Source: Hymenoscyphus infarciens
Taxonomy: Eukaryota > Ascomycota > Leotiomycetes > Helotiales > Helotiaceae
DNA: 64,000 nucleotides
Direction: 5' to 3'
Assembly (NCBI GenBank): GCA_001414345.1
Contig: LLCB01000013.1
Span: forward strand, 1-64,000
In this document: piece after piece, positions 36,413 to 48,482 of the stretch
Layout: every line of letters starts with the position of its first letter
Numbering within the stretch: the stretch's first letter is position 1
Notes under the pieces: model-generated
Told to the model about the DNA's origin: nothing
The model's input: the letters and a program-made list of their open reading frames with translations, nothing else
The model's database searches: none
Made by a program: the position numbers and the translations under genes

Positions 36413-37865
36413 CTATGAAGGTGCCGCCGCGGCATCCGATTCTTCTATTGGAACCTGCGCCAGCGCTTTTGCAGAACCTACAGCATGGAAACCGTCCAAG
36501 GTCACAGTGACCGCACCTGCTTGAACGAGCTGAAATGAAAGTTAGCAAGGAGTAAATCAATCGAAAAAGAGGGGCGGGGGAGGGGGGTAGATGACTTACA
36601 GCTCTACTGAGATCATCAATCAAATCGTCTACATCTTCGATACCCACGCAAAGTCTGATGATATCTTCAGGCATCTGTCTCTCCTTTCTAGTCTTGGCAT
36701 CGATACTTGCATGGCTCATTTGACATGGCATACTGATCAAACTATTGACACATCCAAAACTGACACTGATTCCCCATAATCTCGCTGCTTCGACAATTCG
36801 CTCAGAAAGAGTAACATCACCAGTCTCAAAAGACAAGACGGCACCTGCACCTCGCGCCATGGACCAGTGAAGATCATATTGAGGATGAGATTTCAAACCC
36901 GGATATCGCACACGAAAACCGTGTGCCTCGAGAAACTCAGCAATGGCCTGAGCATTCGATTGTTGTTTTTCCATGCGAATAGCTAGCGTTTTGATACCCC
37001 TCATAAGCAAGAAGGCATCATTGGGAGACAGCCCACAGCCGGTAGAATTGATTGTAAAGTACATCTTGTCGCCAATCGCAGGATCGTTAAAGGCTAAAAC
37101 GCCGGCCATAATATCGTGGTGGCCGGATAAGTACTTCGTGCCCGATTCGTAAACGATGTCGGCTCCAAGGTCGAGCGGGTTCGAAAGCATAGGCGAGAGC
37201 ATGGTGTTGTCCACCACCACCAACGCTTTGGGGTTGCTGTCGTGAACTATCTTTGCGATAGTTGGGATGTCGACAATCTTGATAAGGGGATTCGTTGGGG
37301 TCTCCAATAAAACCATTGCTGTCTTTGCAGACACCACACTTCTGACCTTCTCCGGGGTTGTGGTATCAATGTGGTGAACAACGATACCATGGTTGGCTGC
37401 CATATAGGTCAACAATCGGTTGGTGCCTCCATATAAATCATCGCCTGTGATGACTTCATCTCCTGGCCGTAGAATTCGGGTTATGACATCCAAAGCGCCC
37501 ATCCCCGAACCCACCACCAGTGCTCGGGCCGCATTCATGATCTTTGCCAAATGTCTCTCCAAATGTGTTCTTGTTGGGTTTCCAGACCGAGTGTAGTCGT
37601 ATTCCGATCCACCACCCGCAGAGCTCTGCTTGAAGGTAGCAGACTGATAAATGGGCATGCTCGAGGCACCATACTGGTCCTTGCTCTCGGTGTATACCAA
37701 CTCTGTTGCGAGGGCGTATTTTCTGCCATTGCGAGGGCTCGAGGGTGCGGGGGAGGGAGGAAGGTTGTGACCATCGAGGTCAATATGAGAAAGCCCCTTT
37801 CCTGCCAGACCGGTAGGCTTGCTGGAAGAGCTGGAGCCCTGGGAAGGGCCTGGCGGTGTAGACAT
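36413..37865 (-). CDS. metG: cystathionine beta-lyase
   Basis: Two exons on the minus strand, 37865-36600 and 36529-36413, giving 460 aa. The intron has GTAAGT/CAG ends and restores a sensible C-terminus (LVQAGAVTVTLDGFHAVG). The ATG at 37865 is the first in the frame; the open frame extends further upstream only through non-ATG codons. This is a PLP enzyme of the Cys/Met metabolism family. Visible motifs are YTRSGNPTRT (Y91, R93), the glycine loop GSGMGALDVITR, the DNTMLSPML strand with the PLP-contacting Asp, and the Schiff-base lysine K244 in SGTKYLSGHH. It cleaves cystathionine to homocysteine, pyruvate and ammonia in methionine synthesis. Length and the MNAARALVVGSGMG segment favour beta-lyase (A. 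nidulans MetG, yeast Str3) over gamma-synthase or gamma-lyase. Confidence 0.9.
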
Positions 37866-38580
37866 GTTGTTGTTGTGGGAGAAGAGGGATGGGGGTGTTG
37901 ATGGTGGCGGAAACAATGGTTCGCGAAGTTTCAATGCTGAGGTTGATGGGTTAAAGTTGACGATTGAAGTTGGCCTCAATCAATTGATAGGAGCCAGATT
38001 GTCTGGCTATGTTCAAGTTTATAGTCGAAGGAGTTCTCAGCACAAAAAAGTTTGGTGTTTGTTCTTTCGAGTGATAGTTGCGGCAGCGGAGTCACTGCAG
38101 TGGAATGTGGGGTAGTGTTGGGGGTCCCACCATTGAAAAGCCCAATACATTTCCTCACCGGTCCGATGACGTGCTCAGGGGCTGGTTTCGGAGAAACCTT
38201 CTTCCCTATCCTATTACTCGAGTACTCCAATATCACTCTCTTCAGGTACGGATTGCGAGCTCAGTCAAACTACTCAAATCTTACAATAAGAATATTCTCT
38301 GTCAGATTCGTCCCTTGATACCACAGCAAATCCCTTTCAAGTCCACATCTCAAAGAAATTTAAGCGAAGCTACCCGACTTGTATAGCAACCCAGTGATAG
38401 TCAAAAATTCTTGATCAAGTGAGTATACGAGGAGGAAAGTGTGTCATGATTGATGTTTCTTGTGGCTAGACTCCATCGCCAGAATGCTCAATTGTTCAAC
38501 TTGTCCCTCGTTACTCATACCCAACCTTGTCCCTCTGAACGCCGATCCCATATTTCTACAAAGCCATCCAGTCATCCCTG
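37866..38580. promoter_or_regulatory. promoter of beta-lyase and 3' flank of MSP1
   Basis: A 715-bp gap between two minus-strand genes. It must carry the beta-lyase promoter, on its left side, and the MSP1 3' UTR, on its right. No TF site is claimed. Confidence 0.5.
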
Positions 38581-40020
38581 TCAATCCTGAGGCTCAACCA
38601 AAGGTTCGTTATCCTCAACATCCTCGTACTCGTCACTAGAGGTGGTTTTCTTCGCGGATCGCTTTTTGGAATCCTTCACCACTTTTGCGTGGTTGTTGGT
38701 AATGATTTGACCCCCTTTCGTTCCAAAGAAATCGGCTGTCCGTATTCCTCGAACTGCATCTGGCTGCACACCAGCCATAGAAATCCCGCGTTGCCGCTGT
38801 TCACGGATGTATTCCCGTACAGGTGCCATTGCAGCATCTCTACAACTCTCCTTAATATCGCTTCCCGACATTCCGGCCATAACTCTCGTCAAATAGTCCA
38901 TATCGAAGTTTTCCGTCTCGATTTTGGTGTCTTTTAGTAGCAGTTGGAGGATTCGTAATCTTTGCGGTTTCGAGGGCAACGAGACTGGGAATTTCTTGGG
39001 CATTCTTCGTAGGATAGCCTCGTCAATATCCTGAATTCGGTTGGTTGCACCCAAGATCATGATTTGAGCGGGCAAACCACTTTCGCTGGCGGATGTAAGT
39101 CCATCCCAAAGAGTCATAAATCTAATAATTGTTAGTGGCAATTACTGGAAAACGAGATCGATGATTCTTACTCTGCTTTTACCATTCCACTCGCTTCGTG
39201 TTCTCCGCTCCGCCTTTGCCCAAGAACAGCATCAATTTCGTCAATAAACACAATAGTTGGCTGCAATTTTCGGGCAAGGGAAAAGACGGCCCTAACAAGT
39301 TTGTTCGAGTCGCCGTACCATTTCTCCGTCAAGGTCGAGATGTGCAGATTTATAAAACAGGCACCACTTTCGTGTGCCAAAGCCTTTGCCAACATAGTCT
39401 TTCCACAACCGGGGGGACCGTAGAGAAGTACACCAGAAGGTGCAGCGAGAAGCGAAGAAGAATGCGAGTAGAGATGAGGCATCGTGAGAGGGTAAATGAC
39501 GGATTCCTTTAGTTCTTCGATAATATCTTCAAGACCTCCGATATCTGGGATATATTAGTACTGACAGCCGCTGGCACATGCGAACCAAAAAGCGTACCAT
39601 CAAACCCCACAGGTATATCCTCAGGCGCCACAACTTCTAGCGCTATTTGGCTCTCATATTGATCCAGTTCCAGATGCTCTTTTCGGGGCCGCGATTTCTT
39701 GTTTCCGTATCTATTTCCACCTGGTCTATCATCTTCAGAGTCGGAGTCTGAGTCGTTTGCCCTTCTATCCAATCTCCGCAGGTTGGCAGCAGCCTTGATG
39801 CGGGCCTCTTCGTGTTGCTCCTTGTCAGGATCACCTGCGCCCGTTGGTAAACTCGAAACTATACTTTGGGCGATGTACCACATGGAACCTAACTGCAATC
39901 CCCAGTGTTAGCAGAGCACTTATATTTCAACAGCCAAGAATCCAACAAGGCACTTACAGATACAGCAAGAAGTACGAGATCCTGCAACAGACCATACTTC
40001 CTGGCAGGCGTTTCCCCCAT
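38581..40020 (-). CDS. MSP1: Msp1/ATAD1 outer-membrane AAA+ ATPase
   Basis: Four exons on the minus strand: 40020-39958, 39892-39598, 39544-39172 and 39121-38581, giving 423 aa. Intron 2 (53 bp) holds a perfect TACTAAT branch site and its removal gives the family motif FDDIGGL. Residues 9-33 are a hydrophobic N-terminal anchor, followed by a charged linker. The AAA domain shows Walker A GPPGCGKT (162-169), Walker B IVFIDEID (D221, E222), the pore loop EKWYGDS and the sensor/arginine-finger region [20 protein letters not shown]. Msp1 extracts mislocalised tail-anchored proteins from the mitochondrial outer membrane. The C-terminal tail is acidic ([19 protein letters not shown]). It is divergent from the Csm1 gene. 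Confidence 0.93.
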
Positions 40021-40445
40021 CGTGAAGGGGATTTTCAAATTAATGGCAATAAAGTTGCTGGTGGGAAGAAAGTCTTGAAGAGGGAGATGTCAAGACGCAA
40101 GTGCTCGTGGCAAACCGATATTCGCGGCGAGCGCCACAGTGTGGCGTCTCACTAAAGTTGGTGCCTAGCTTGGCAGGCCGCAATCAGCAAAAAGGGAAGT
40201 AGCAAAACAACACAAAACGTCCCCGCCTACCTTATGATCGCGTCCTTCCATTCCATTTCCATCCTTCTAATCGTTATCCCAGCTTCAACTCCCCCCCGAC
40301 ATCCCGGCACCACCACGACGGCAACACTTGCCTACCCGCGACAGATAATCTCCAAGGGCCTCATTTTACTTTTTGTGCTTTTGCGCTGTAAACAACGCGT
40401 CTTCCCCACCGCCCATACCCGAAAATTAAACATACCATATTCCTG
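40021..40445. promoter_or_regulatory. shared divergent promoter, MSP1 / CSM1
   Basis: A 425-bp gap between opposing start codons, pyrimidine-rich on the Csm1 side (40235-40330). No specific site is claimed. Confidence 0.55.
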
Positions 40446-42127
40446 ATGCCGAAAACAAAACAACGAAATGCGACACTATCTGGGTTAGTAGACTCAGACT
40501 CGGACGACCACTTTGCTGGGAACGACGCGATGCCGACTCCAGATTCTGCAACGGAAAATGCAGCTGCCGCAAAGAAGGGACGCGGAAGAGGGAAAACCAC
40601 GAAAGTTGCGCCTATGAAGGTCACCAAGGCGAAAGCTACTTCACGTCGGTCGAGTGGTCGCCTAAACACCAAATCGAAACCACTTACAGCGGCGCAAAAG
40701 AAAGTTGGGAAACGACCAGCATTGGCGGATAAAACAAATCAACAGCATGTTAGCGATACGGAGGACGTTGACGAATTCGCGCAAGACGAAGAGGCTGTTG
40801 TGGTACAGACCGAAATAGAGGACACAGTGATGGAAGCCGTTGAAGCAAAACAACCAAAATTGAAAGCGACGACCAAAAAAGCCCCGGTGAAACGAGGAGG
40901 AAAGACCGCGAAGGAAGAATCTGTGGAGGACGCGAAACCGAAATCACGAGCAGGTCGAAAGAAGGCGCCTGCGAAAGAACAAATACCCGAAGAGGAACCA
41001 GAGAAGATCATCTTGGAGACCCAAGTACAGGAAACAGATGTGGATGTTGAAGCGGATGACGAAGTGGAAGAAACTGTTTCGATGACTGTAAATAACGCCG
41101 CCCGATCCAGATCTGGCACCCGAGCACGACAGCTGCCCGTCAAACGGAGACGAGCAGGCAGTTCTTCAGATACGGAAAGGGACAATCCGTCTCTTCGACG
41201 AAAACTTGGAGATATGACAAAAAAGTACGATGCGCTTCACATCAGATTTCAAGACCTGAAGGAAGTTGCGTCAAAGGAGGCAGACCATACTTTTGATCGC
41301 TATAAGAAGCAGTGTGAGGAAAAGGAAAAGGGTAAGTTGCCCCCTGTGGATGATTTGACTTCGTTCTACTAATAAAAAATAGTCTTCAACAATCTCATTT
41401 CTTCCTTGAAGGCCGATGTTGCAGCACAAACCGCCATAGCAAAAGAAAGCAAAACTCTCAAGAGAAAGGTAGAATCGCAATCAACAGATTTAGCGGCTGC
41501 CCAAGCGCAAATAGCCCAATTGAACGCATCGCTCTCCGAAGCGAAGAAAGAAAATAAAGAATTACTGGCCGACAAGAAGACTCTTGCTGCGGAAAACAAG
41601 ACTTTGTCAACAAAGTTGGCTGCTAATCGTACCGTTGCGGCTTCCGTTGAAAGCGCAACTGCACCTAAAGTCCCCGGCAGCGCTGTCAAGGCTACTGGAG
41701 GAATTCGCTTGATGGGGACTGCAGAGGCTGCTCAAACAGCCCAAGCTGCTCAGTTAAAGGAAGATTTATATGGCGATCTCACTGGTTTGATTATCATGAG
41801 CGTCACACGGAAACCTGAGGAAGATATATTTGATTGCATTCAAACGGGACGGAATGGCAGTAAGTTCATACTTGATACACTTCCTTTCTAGCCTTTGCTG
41901 ATTACTTTACAGCTCTTCACTTCAAATTGGATGCGGCAAACGAAAAAGCAGCCGATAGTTACGATGACGCGCAATGCAATTATGTCCCTCAACTAGATCC
42001 AAGCAGAGACGAGTCGTTGATCCAAATACTTCCAGATTACTTGGTGGACGAAATTTCATTCCCAAGGTCGCAGGCAGCAAAGTTTTATGCTCGTGTTGTA
42101 AAAGCTTTGACGGAGAAGGTTACTTGA
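40446..42127 (+). CDS. CSM1: Csm1/Pcs1 monopolin-complex subunit
   Basis: Three exons, 40446-41331, 41383-41859 and 41913-42127, giving 525 aa. The introns are 51 and 53 bp; the first has a CTACTAATA branch site. Residues 1-265 are charged and low-complexity (K/E/A-rich, acidic patches, RGRGK), probably disordered. A coiled coil covers about 270-400 (KKYDALHIRFQDLKEV; AQAQIAQLNASLSEAKKENK). The C-terminus is the globular Csm1/Pcs1 domain (LYGDLTGLIIMSVTRKPEED; LHFKLDAANE; SQAAKFYARVVKALTEK). In yeasts Csm1/Pcs1 with Lrs4/Mde4 clamps kinetochore microtubule sites and acts in the nucleolus. The same role is inferred here. It is longer than yeast Csm1 because of its N-terminal extension, as is usual in filamentous fungi. 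Confidence 0.88.
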
Positions 42128-42848
42128 GAGTTCAACAATAGTAAAAAGGCATATGATCGGGTTTTGGAGTTTGGAGTGATGGAGTGTATGGGGGAAGTCA
42201 CAGACTTGGGATACCTTGGATTGGTTGTTTGGTGCACATTTGCATTGTGTTGTTTTATTCTGGAAGAAATGAGCGATTTCAACCCTTTACAATCAATTTT
42301 AATACTTCACTGCTACTTTGGTATTTGTTTTGAGCTCCCAGTTTTTTGAAAACTTCACCTCAAAGAACGGCCGACATCATAAAGAGAGATCACCTACTCG
42401 AAGCAGTGTAGGGGCAGAAGATAGATTTCCTGACCCCGCTAAACCCTCGCAGTTGATGGCTATAAATGACGGAGAATTCTCGTATAACGCGTCTTAGTAT
42501 AGAATAGAACATTTTACCACGAGATTCGGCTGAAGAATAGAAGCCCCTGAACCCTTGGATTGTTAAAAACTGGGGCACCCGACCCTTGTCTAGGCAAAAT
42601 GACGCGAACCCTCCGGGTACAATCATAAAATATATATCTCCAGCAAATAGCCAGCTTCCAGTTTGCGAACAACGACACCCAAATAATATCCCGTTTGGAA
42701 CTCGACGAGACGGGTTTTCTACACGTACAAGTCCTGTTTACGGACGCGCCACTCCTTTAATAACCAAACCCTTTACGCCCACCGAGTACTTTTTTCCCCT
42801 CGAAGGTCCACGATTCATACTCCCACTGGACGAACACATTTCTCCACA
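42128..42848. promoter_or_regulatory. intergenic stretch, MCD4 promoter
   Basis: A 721-bp gap between two plus-strand genes; the CSM1 3' UTR is on the left and the MCD4 promoter on the right. No further gene is seen. Confidence 0.5.
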
Positions 42849-45800
42849 ATGGCGCGGGTCAGTCGGTTTGGCTTTTTGGCCATTGCGATTGCATTTCATG
42901 TTGTTTATATATATTCTATTTTTGATATTTACTTCGTCAGTCCCATCGTTTCCGGCATGCGCGCATTCGAGGTAGAGCGACCAGCTGGCGTGGAAGCTCC
43001 TGCGAAACGTTTGGTCCTCTTCGTTGGTATGAACTGCCTACTTCGCAATCGCATAAACTTTACTGACATATTTTGGAATTTAGGGGACGGTCTCCGAGCA
43101 GATAAAGCCTTCCAATCCTTCCCAGATCCCCATCCCAAAAACGATGCCGATCTCGAACCCAGACCTCTCGCGCCCTTCTTGCGCTCGCGCGTCCTCGAAC
43201 ATGGCACTTTCGGAGTATCGCATACTCGAGTTCCTACTGAATCTAGACCTGGACATGTTGCCCTGATAGCAGGTCTCTACGAGGATGTGTCTGCGGTAAC
43301 AACTGGGTGGAAATTGAATCCGGTAAACTTCGACAGTGTATTCAACAGAAGTCAACATACATGGAGTTGGGGAAGTCCAGATATTCTGCCTATGTTCCAG
43401 CTTGGTGCCACCCCTGGTAGGGTACATGCCGACTCGTATGATGCGGAATTCGAGGATTTCTCACAAGAAGCGTCGCATTTGGATACTTGGGTGTTCGACA
43501 AAGTCAAGGCTCTTTTTGCGGAAGCGGCAAAGAATGCGACACTTGATGCGGAATTGCGCCAGGAAAAGGTCGTTTTCTTTCTCCATTTGCTCGGACTGGA
43601 TACCAATGGCCATGGTTACAGGCCATATTCTAAGGAGTACCTCAACAATATTAAGATTGTGGACCAAGGAGTGAAGGAAATTACAAAACTCATTGAGGAT
43701 TTTTACAATGACGACAAAACCGCATTTGTCTTTACGGCCGACCACGGGATGAGTGATTATGGAAGCCATGGAGATGGTCACCCTGATAATACGCGGACTC
43801 CATTGATTGCGTGGGGTTCAGGTGTCGCAAAGCCAGTAAAGACTCCGGGTGAAATTGCGCCAGGTCATGATGAGTTGTCTTCAGATTGGGGCCTTGACCA
43901 CATCCAGAGACACGATGTTTCCCAGGCTGATGTTGCTGCTTTGATGGCTTATTTGGCTGGACTCGCTTTCCCTGTAAACTCAGTTGGCGAGCTTCCCCTT
44001 CCATTCCTGGCTGGTGATGTTGCTGCGAAATCCCAGGCATTCTTAGCCAATGCCAAGGGCATACTTGATATGTATAGAATTAAAGAGGAGCAGAAAATGC
44101 AAACTGAAATCCGGTATCGAGCCTTTTCCTCTCTAGGAGACAAGGAGCACTCGGTCGAACATCGAATTTCCAGCATCCAGACTCTCATCAACGAAGGCCT
44201 ACATGAAGAGGCAATCAAAGAAACTGATGAGTTAGTCAAGTTAGGTCTTGCTGGTCTGCGCTATCTTCAAACATATGATTGGCTTTTCTTGAGAGCTTTA
44301 ATCACACTCGGATACCTGGGATGGATTGCATTCTCCATCACAACAGTCATCGACTTGCATGTCCTTCACGGGAAAACAGAGACTTCTCGAACACTATCGG
44401 GGACTGTTTTCTTTTCTTCCATTTTGGTTGTATTATATGCTTCATTTGTTGTATCAAAATCCCCTCCGACTTACTACGCTTATGCCATTTTCCCAGTTGC
44501 GTTCTGGGAAGAGGTATATGCTCGGAGGGAAGCCCTTTCCGAAGGTAGGAAGGCATTGTTTGGTCATATTTCAAGTGTTGGTGCGGGATTTGCATTGGCT
44601 TTCAAATTTCTCGTCGGCTTGGCATTCTTGGAGTCTTTGGTACATACAGCAATTCCCATTTTTATGACATAGCTAACATTATCTAGGCGTTCGGGTACAC
44701 GCATCGCGAAGTCTTTTCGGTTTTGTTCATCTGTGCTGCATTTTGGCCGGCGTTTTATGGAACAAAATTTCTTGATCAACATCTAATTCTCGTGGGAACA
44801 TGGGTCGTCTCTTGTGTGGTTATGAGCACTTTCACATTACTGCCAGCATTGAAGGTTGAGGACATCAATCTTGTGTAAGCTATTTATCATCTCCATATCA
44901 GTTTTGTATGCTGACATCCGACTCAGGACTTCTGGTGGTGTTTTAATGGCATTGATTGGGCTGGTATATCTCATTTTCCAGAAGAAAATATTGGTAAAGT
45001 CGAAGCTTGTAACCGATTCTGCGACCCCAGCCAACGATCTCCTATCTCGTACACTCATCGGTATCCAGGTACGTGACATTAAATTTTTACAAAGATCTGT
45101 TAATTAACATGTCTTAGGTGGGCCTCGTTATCTTAACGACACTGGTCACAAGATCTACTGCTACATCTTTGCAGGCAAAAGCAGGGCTTCCAGTAGGCAA
45201 CCAAATACTCGGTTGGGCGGTCATTGGTACAGTATTCATTCTCGGAATTTCAAAACACATCTGCTAACGACCTCGTAGTATTGTCATTAGTTATGCCGTT
45301 CCTCCACCGACTCCAGCCCAACAATCATTATCTCCACCGACTAATGATCATTTTCCTCACATTCTCACCAACATTTGTCATTTTAACAATTTCATACGAG
45401 GGTCTTTTCTACCTCGGATTCTGTGCCGTCCTGATCACCTGGGTACGAATGGAACATAGCATTTACATCTTCACGAAACCAAAAACACCATCAACGACAA
45501 CAAATGGGACCACCAAGCTACCAGCATCTCTAGTCTCTTCTCCCTTCCGAACACTCACCCTATCAGACGCTCGCATCTCCCTTTTCTTTCTCACCCTGCT
45601 TCAAGCAGCCTTCTTCTGCACCGGAAACGTCGCCTCCCTCTCCTCCTTCAGTCTTGACAGTGTCAATCGACTCGTCCCCGTCTTCGACCCCTTCTCCCAG
45701 GGCGCTTTACTTGTCTGGAAACTCATGGTACCTTTTGCTCTGATCTCCGCCAACCTGGGGATCTTAAACAAAAGACTAGGCGTCGCGCCTTCGGCGTTGT

Positions 45801-46093
45801 TCATGGTTGTTATGGCGATTAGTGATTTCCTTACGCTGCACTTTTTCTGGGTTGTGAGGGATGAGGGAAGTTGGTTGGAGATTGGGAGTACGATCAGTCA
45901 TTTTTGTATTGCGAGTTTGTTTTGTATTTTTGTGGCTAGTTTGGAGGGGGTGAGTGAGCTTTTTATTAGTGGGGTTGAGGTTGGTGATGAGGTGCAGATG
46001 GAGAAGGAGAAAGAATTGGGGAGTGTAGTGTTACCTGAGAAAAAGGGGGAGAATGGGGTGGTGGGAGAAAATGGGAACGGAAAGGGGATATAG
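42849..46093 (+). CDS. MCD4: GPI ethanolamine phosphate transferase 1 (PIG-N)
   Basis: Six exons, 42849-43026, 43084-44639, 44687-44874, 44927-45068, 45118-45226 and 45279-46093, giving 995 aa, the usual size for Mcd4. It adds phosphoethanolamine to the first mannose of the GPI precursor in the ER membrane. An N-terminal signal anchor (residues 8-34) precedes the lumenal alkaline-phosphatase-like domain. Splicing of intron 1 restores the metal-binding VLFVGDGLRADK. The catalytic Thr is probably T111 in VPTESRPGHV, and metal ligands lie in TADHGMSDYGSHGDGHPDNT. The second half, from about residue 460, is a multi-spanning membrane region with many hydrophobic helices, ending in a hydrophilic E/K/G-rich tail. 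Intron 1 is 57 nt without a stop in frame, so unspliced mRNA would remain open. Confidence 0.95.
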
Positions 46094-46736
46094 CATTGTG
46101 GGGAATGTATGTATGTACAAAGTGTGTTGTATGATACAATAGGGTTTTAATACTTGGTGCTTCGTTTTTGTGTATCTGAAGCTGCGTTTCAAAGTATAAT
46201 AACATGGGTGACAAGTGCCTTCCTAGTCGTCTACTTGTCTCTTGCTTTGTATTGAGTCCTAGGGCCTGAGCAAGAACAATACTTCTGGTAGCCCTAAAAC
46301 TTCCCTGTGAATTGGGCATGCTTCAGTTCATTTCCTCTCCACTTTCATTTCTTCTGGTTTTGTGCTATGCCCAGGAATAGCAATCCAAAGATTTTCGTGC
46401 TGTTTGTAGGTTACCTACCAGTAGTGGCACAAATGACTGTTGCCAATTCCTGGGAACAGCTTAGCAGAGAGAGCGACGTGCAACAATTCCAAATTACAAA
46501 AATCTCGGGGGTAGCAAAACCAGCTTTTGAGACAGTTATTAAAATACATAAATCCCTCATCGTTGGTGTATCAAATGTCAACGTCGGTTTCTATGTCTTA
46601 TCTCGGCGGAATTTCAGCGCTGTGCCGCAACCCCTGAAGGCCCCAGACCCAACCTCGCGTGCCCCTTATTATGATGGGCGCCTTTCCCCTCTCTCACATT
46701 CAATCTCTCAAAGGACTTTGTTTACTTCGCTTCAAT
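46094..46736. other. intergenic stretch, MFS gene promoter
   Basis: MCD4 3' flank followed by the upstream region of the exporter gene. No gene is supported. Confidence 0.5.
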
Positions 46737-48482
46737 ATGGCCGCCGAAGACAGTATTACGGCCCTTGACTCTAACGTAGAAAATGGGGCCCCAAAATCAC
46801 CCACCCCTTCCCAAAATGAGAACCCAATTACCCCGCTTGAGGTACTCGAAGAAGAATCCACACCCCGAACGAAGCTGCGCACCTTTGCTATCTTGATCCC
46901 GCTCTATGTAAGTCATCCTCCCACAACGGATTACAAACTTGACTAATGATATCTCCCCTAGCTCGTTCTCTTTATTGCAGCTCTTGATCAAACAATTGTA
47001 GCGACCTCAATCCCAACAATCACCAGGGACTTGCACTCAGCGTCAGGCTATGTCTGGATCGGAGCCGCCTACCTATTGGCCAATGCCTCTGTAGCTCCAA
47101 TCTGGGCAAAATGCAGCGACATCTGGGGTCGTAAACCTGCTCTCTTATCCGCAGTCGTTATTTTTGCCGTTGGTAGCACGATTGCAGCGTTGAGTACCAG
47201 TATGAGAATGTTGATTGCTGCTCGTGCTTTACAGGGTACTGCTGGTGGTGCTTTGATGTCTTTGGTTGTTATAACCATCTCTGATCTTTTCAGTATGAGA
47301 ACTCGAGGTCTGTACATGGGCTTCATGGGTGTCGTGTGGGCTGTTGCTGGGTCCGCTGGACCACTGGTGGGAGGAGCATTGACGCAGTATGCTAGTTGGA
47401 GATGGTGCTTTTGGATCAATCTCCCAATTTGTGCTGTCTCCTTCGTACTCTTGCTGATTTCTTTGGATGTGCATAATCCACGTACGAAGTTGGGTGAGGG
47501 AATCAAGGCAGTCGACTGGTTTGGTACGCTCTCCATCTTAGCCGTCACTCTTCTACTCCTTCTAGGACTTAACTTTGGTGGAACTACCTTCCCATGGGAC
47601 AGTCCGAAGGTCATTTGCTTACTCGTCGTCGGTTCCGCGATGATCGCCTTCTTTATCTTCAGCGAAAAACGACTCGCCAAATACCCCTTGGTGCCCCTCA
47701 GCATGTTCAACAATTGGTCCAAGAACGCTGTTTTCCTTCTTGCTTTTGCACACAGCATGGTCTCTATTGGCACGGAATTCTACCTCCCTTTGTACTTCCA
47801 AAGCGTCAAACAAGCGTCACCCATTCGAAGTGGTATTCTCATCCTACCAATGATGGTAACCGCAGCAGCTGTCGACGTCCTAGCCGGAGTGTTGATGCAT
47901 CGAACTGGTCGATATCGAGAGATCATCTGGGTTGGTGCCATCACAATGACGTTAGGCTCAGGACTCTACATCAACTTCGGGGTCAATACCTCCATCGCCG
48001 AAATCATCGGATTCGAAATTATCACCAGCATCGGAGTAGCACTCTTATTCCAAACCCCCCTAATCGCCATGCAAAACACAGTAAGTCAAGCCGATACCGC
48101 AACAGCTTCCGCGACCATGAGTGTCATTCGCAACCTAGCCCATTCATTATCGCTCGTTCTCGGTGGTGTAGTATTTCAAAATAGTATGGATTCACGACAT
48201 TCAACTCTTGTCGCTGCTGGTTTGAGCGAATCTATTCTTGAGGCTTTGTCTGGTGAGCAAGCAGCTGCGAATGTGGAGATTGTCAAGAGTATTCAGGATG
48301 GGGCTCAGAGGTTGCTTGTACAGGAGACTTTTGCGTGGAGTTTGAGGAATATGTTTATTATGTATGCGTGTTTGGCGGCCGTGGCGATAGCGGCGAGTGC
48401 GTTCGTTAAGCAGAAACATATGAGCACTGAGCATACGGAAACGAAGACGGGGATAGAAGAGTTGACGAAGCGGGAGCTTTGA
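46737..48482 (+). CDS. MFS drug:H+ antiporter, 14-TM (DHA2) type
   Basis: Two exons, 46737-46907 and 46962-48482, giving 563 aa. The 54-bp intron has GTAAGT/TAG ends and an ACTAAT branch site. Motifs of the DHA2 family are visible: LDQTIVATSIPTI in the first membrane helix, the loop 2-3 motif DIWGRKPAL, RALQGTAGGALMS and the antiporter motif C-like GVVWAVAGSAGPLVGGALT. About 14 hydrophobic segments follow, with short cytosolic tails. Such proteins export toxic compounds, azoles or secondary metabolites, or act on vacuolar amino acids and siderophores. The substrate cannot be told from sequence. No biosynthetic cluster lies beside it. Two in-frame ATGs at 46671 and 46674 could extend the N-terminus; 46737 was chosen because MAAEDS begins the hydrophilic tail typical of the family. 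Confidence 0.88.

Noticed and set aside
36413..36599. Unspliced C-terminal frame of the beta-lyase gene
   Set aside because: Reading through gives a Cys/Arg-rich tail unlike the family; splicing 36599-36530 gives a coherent end.
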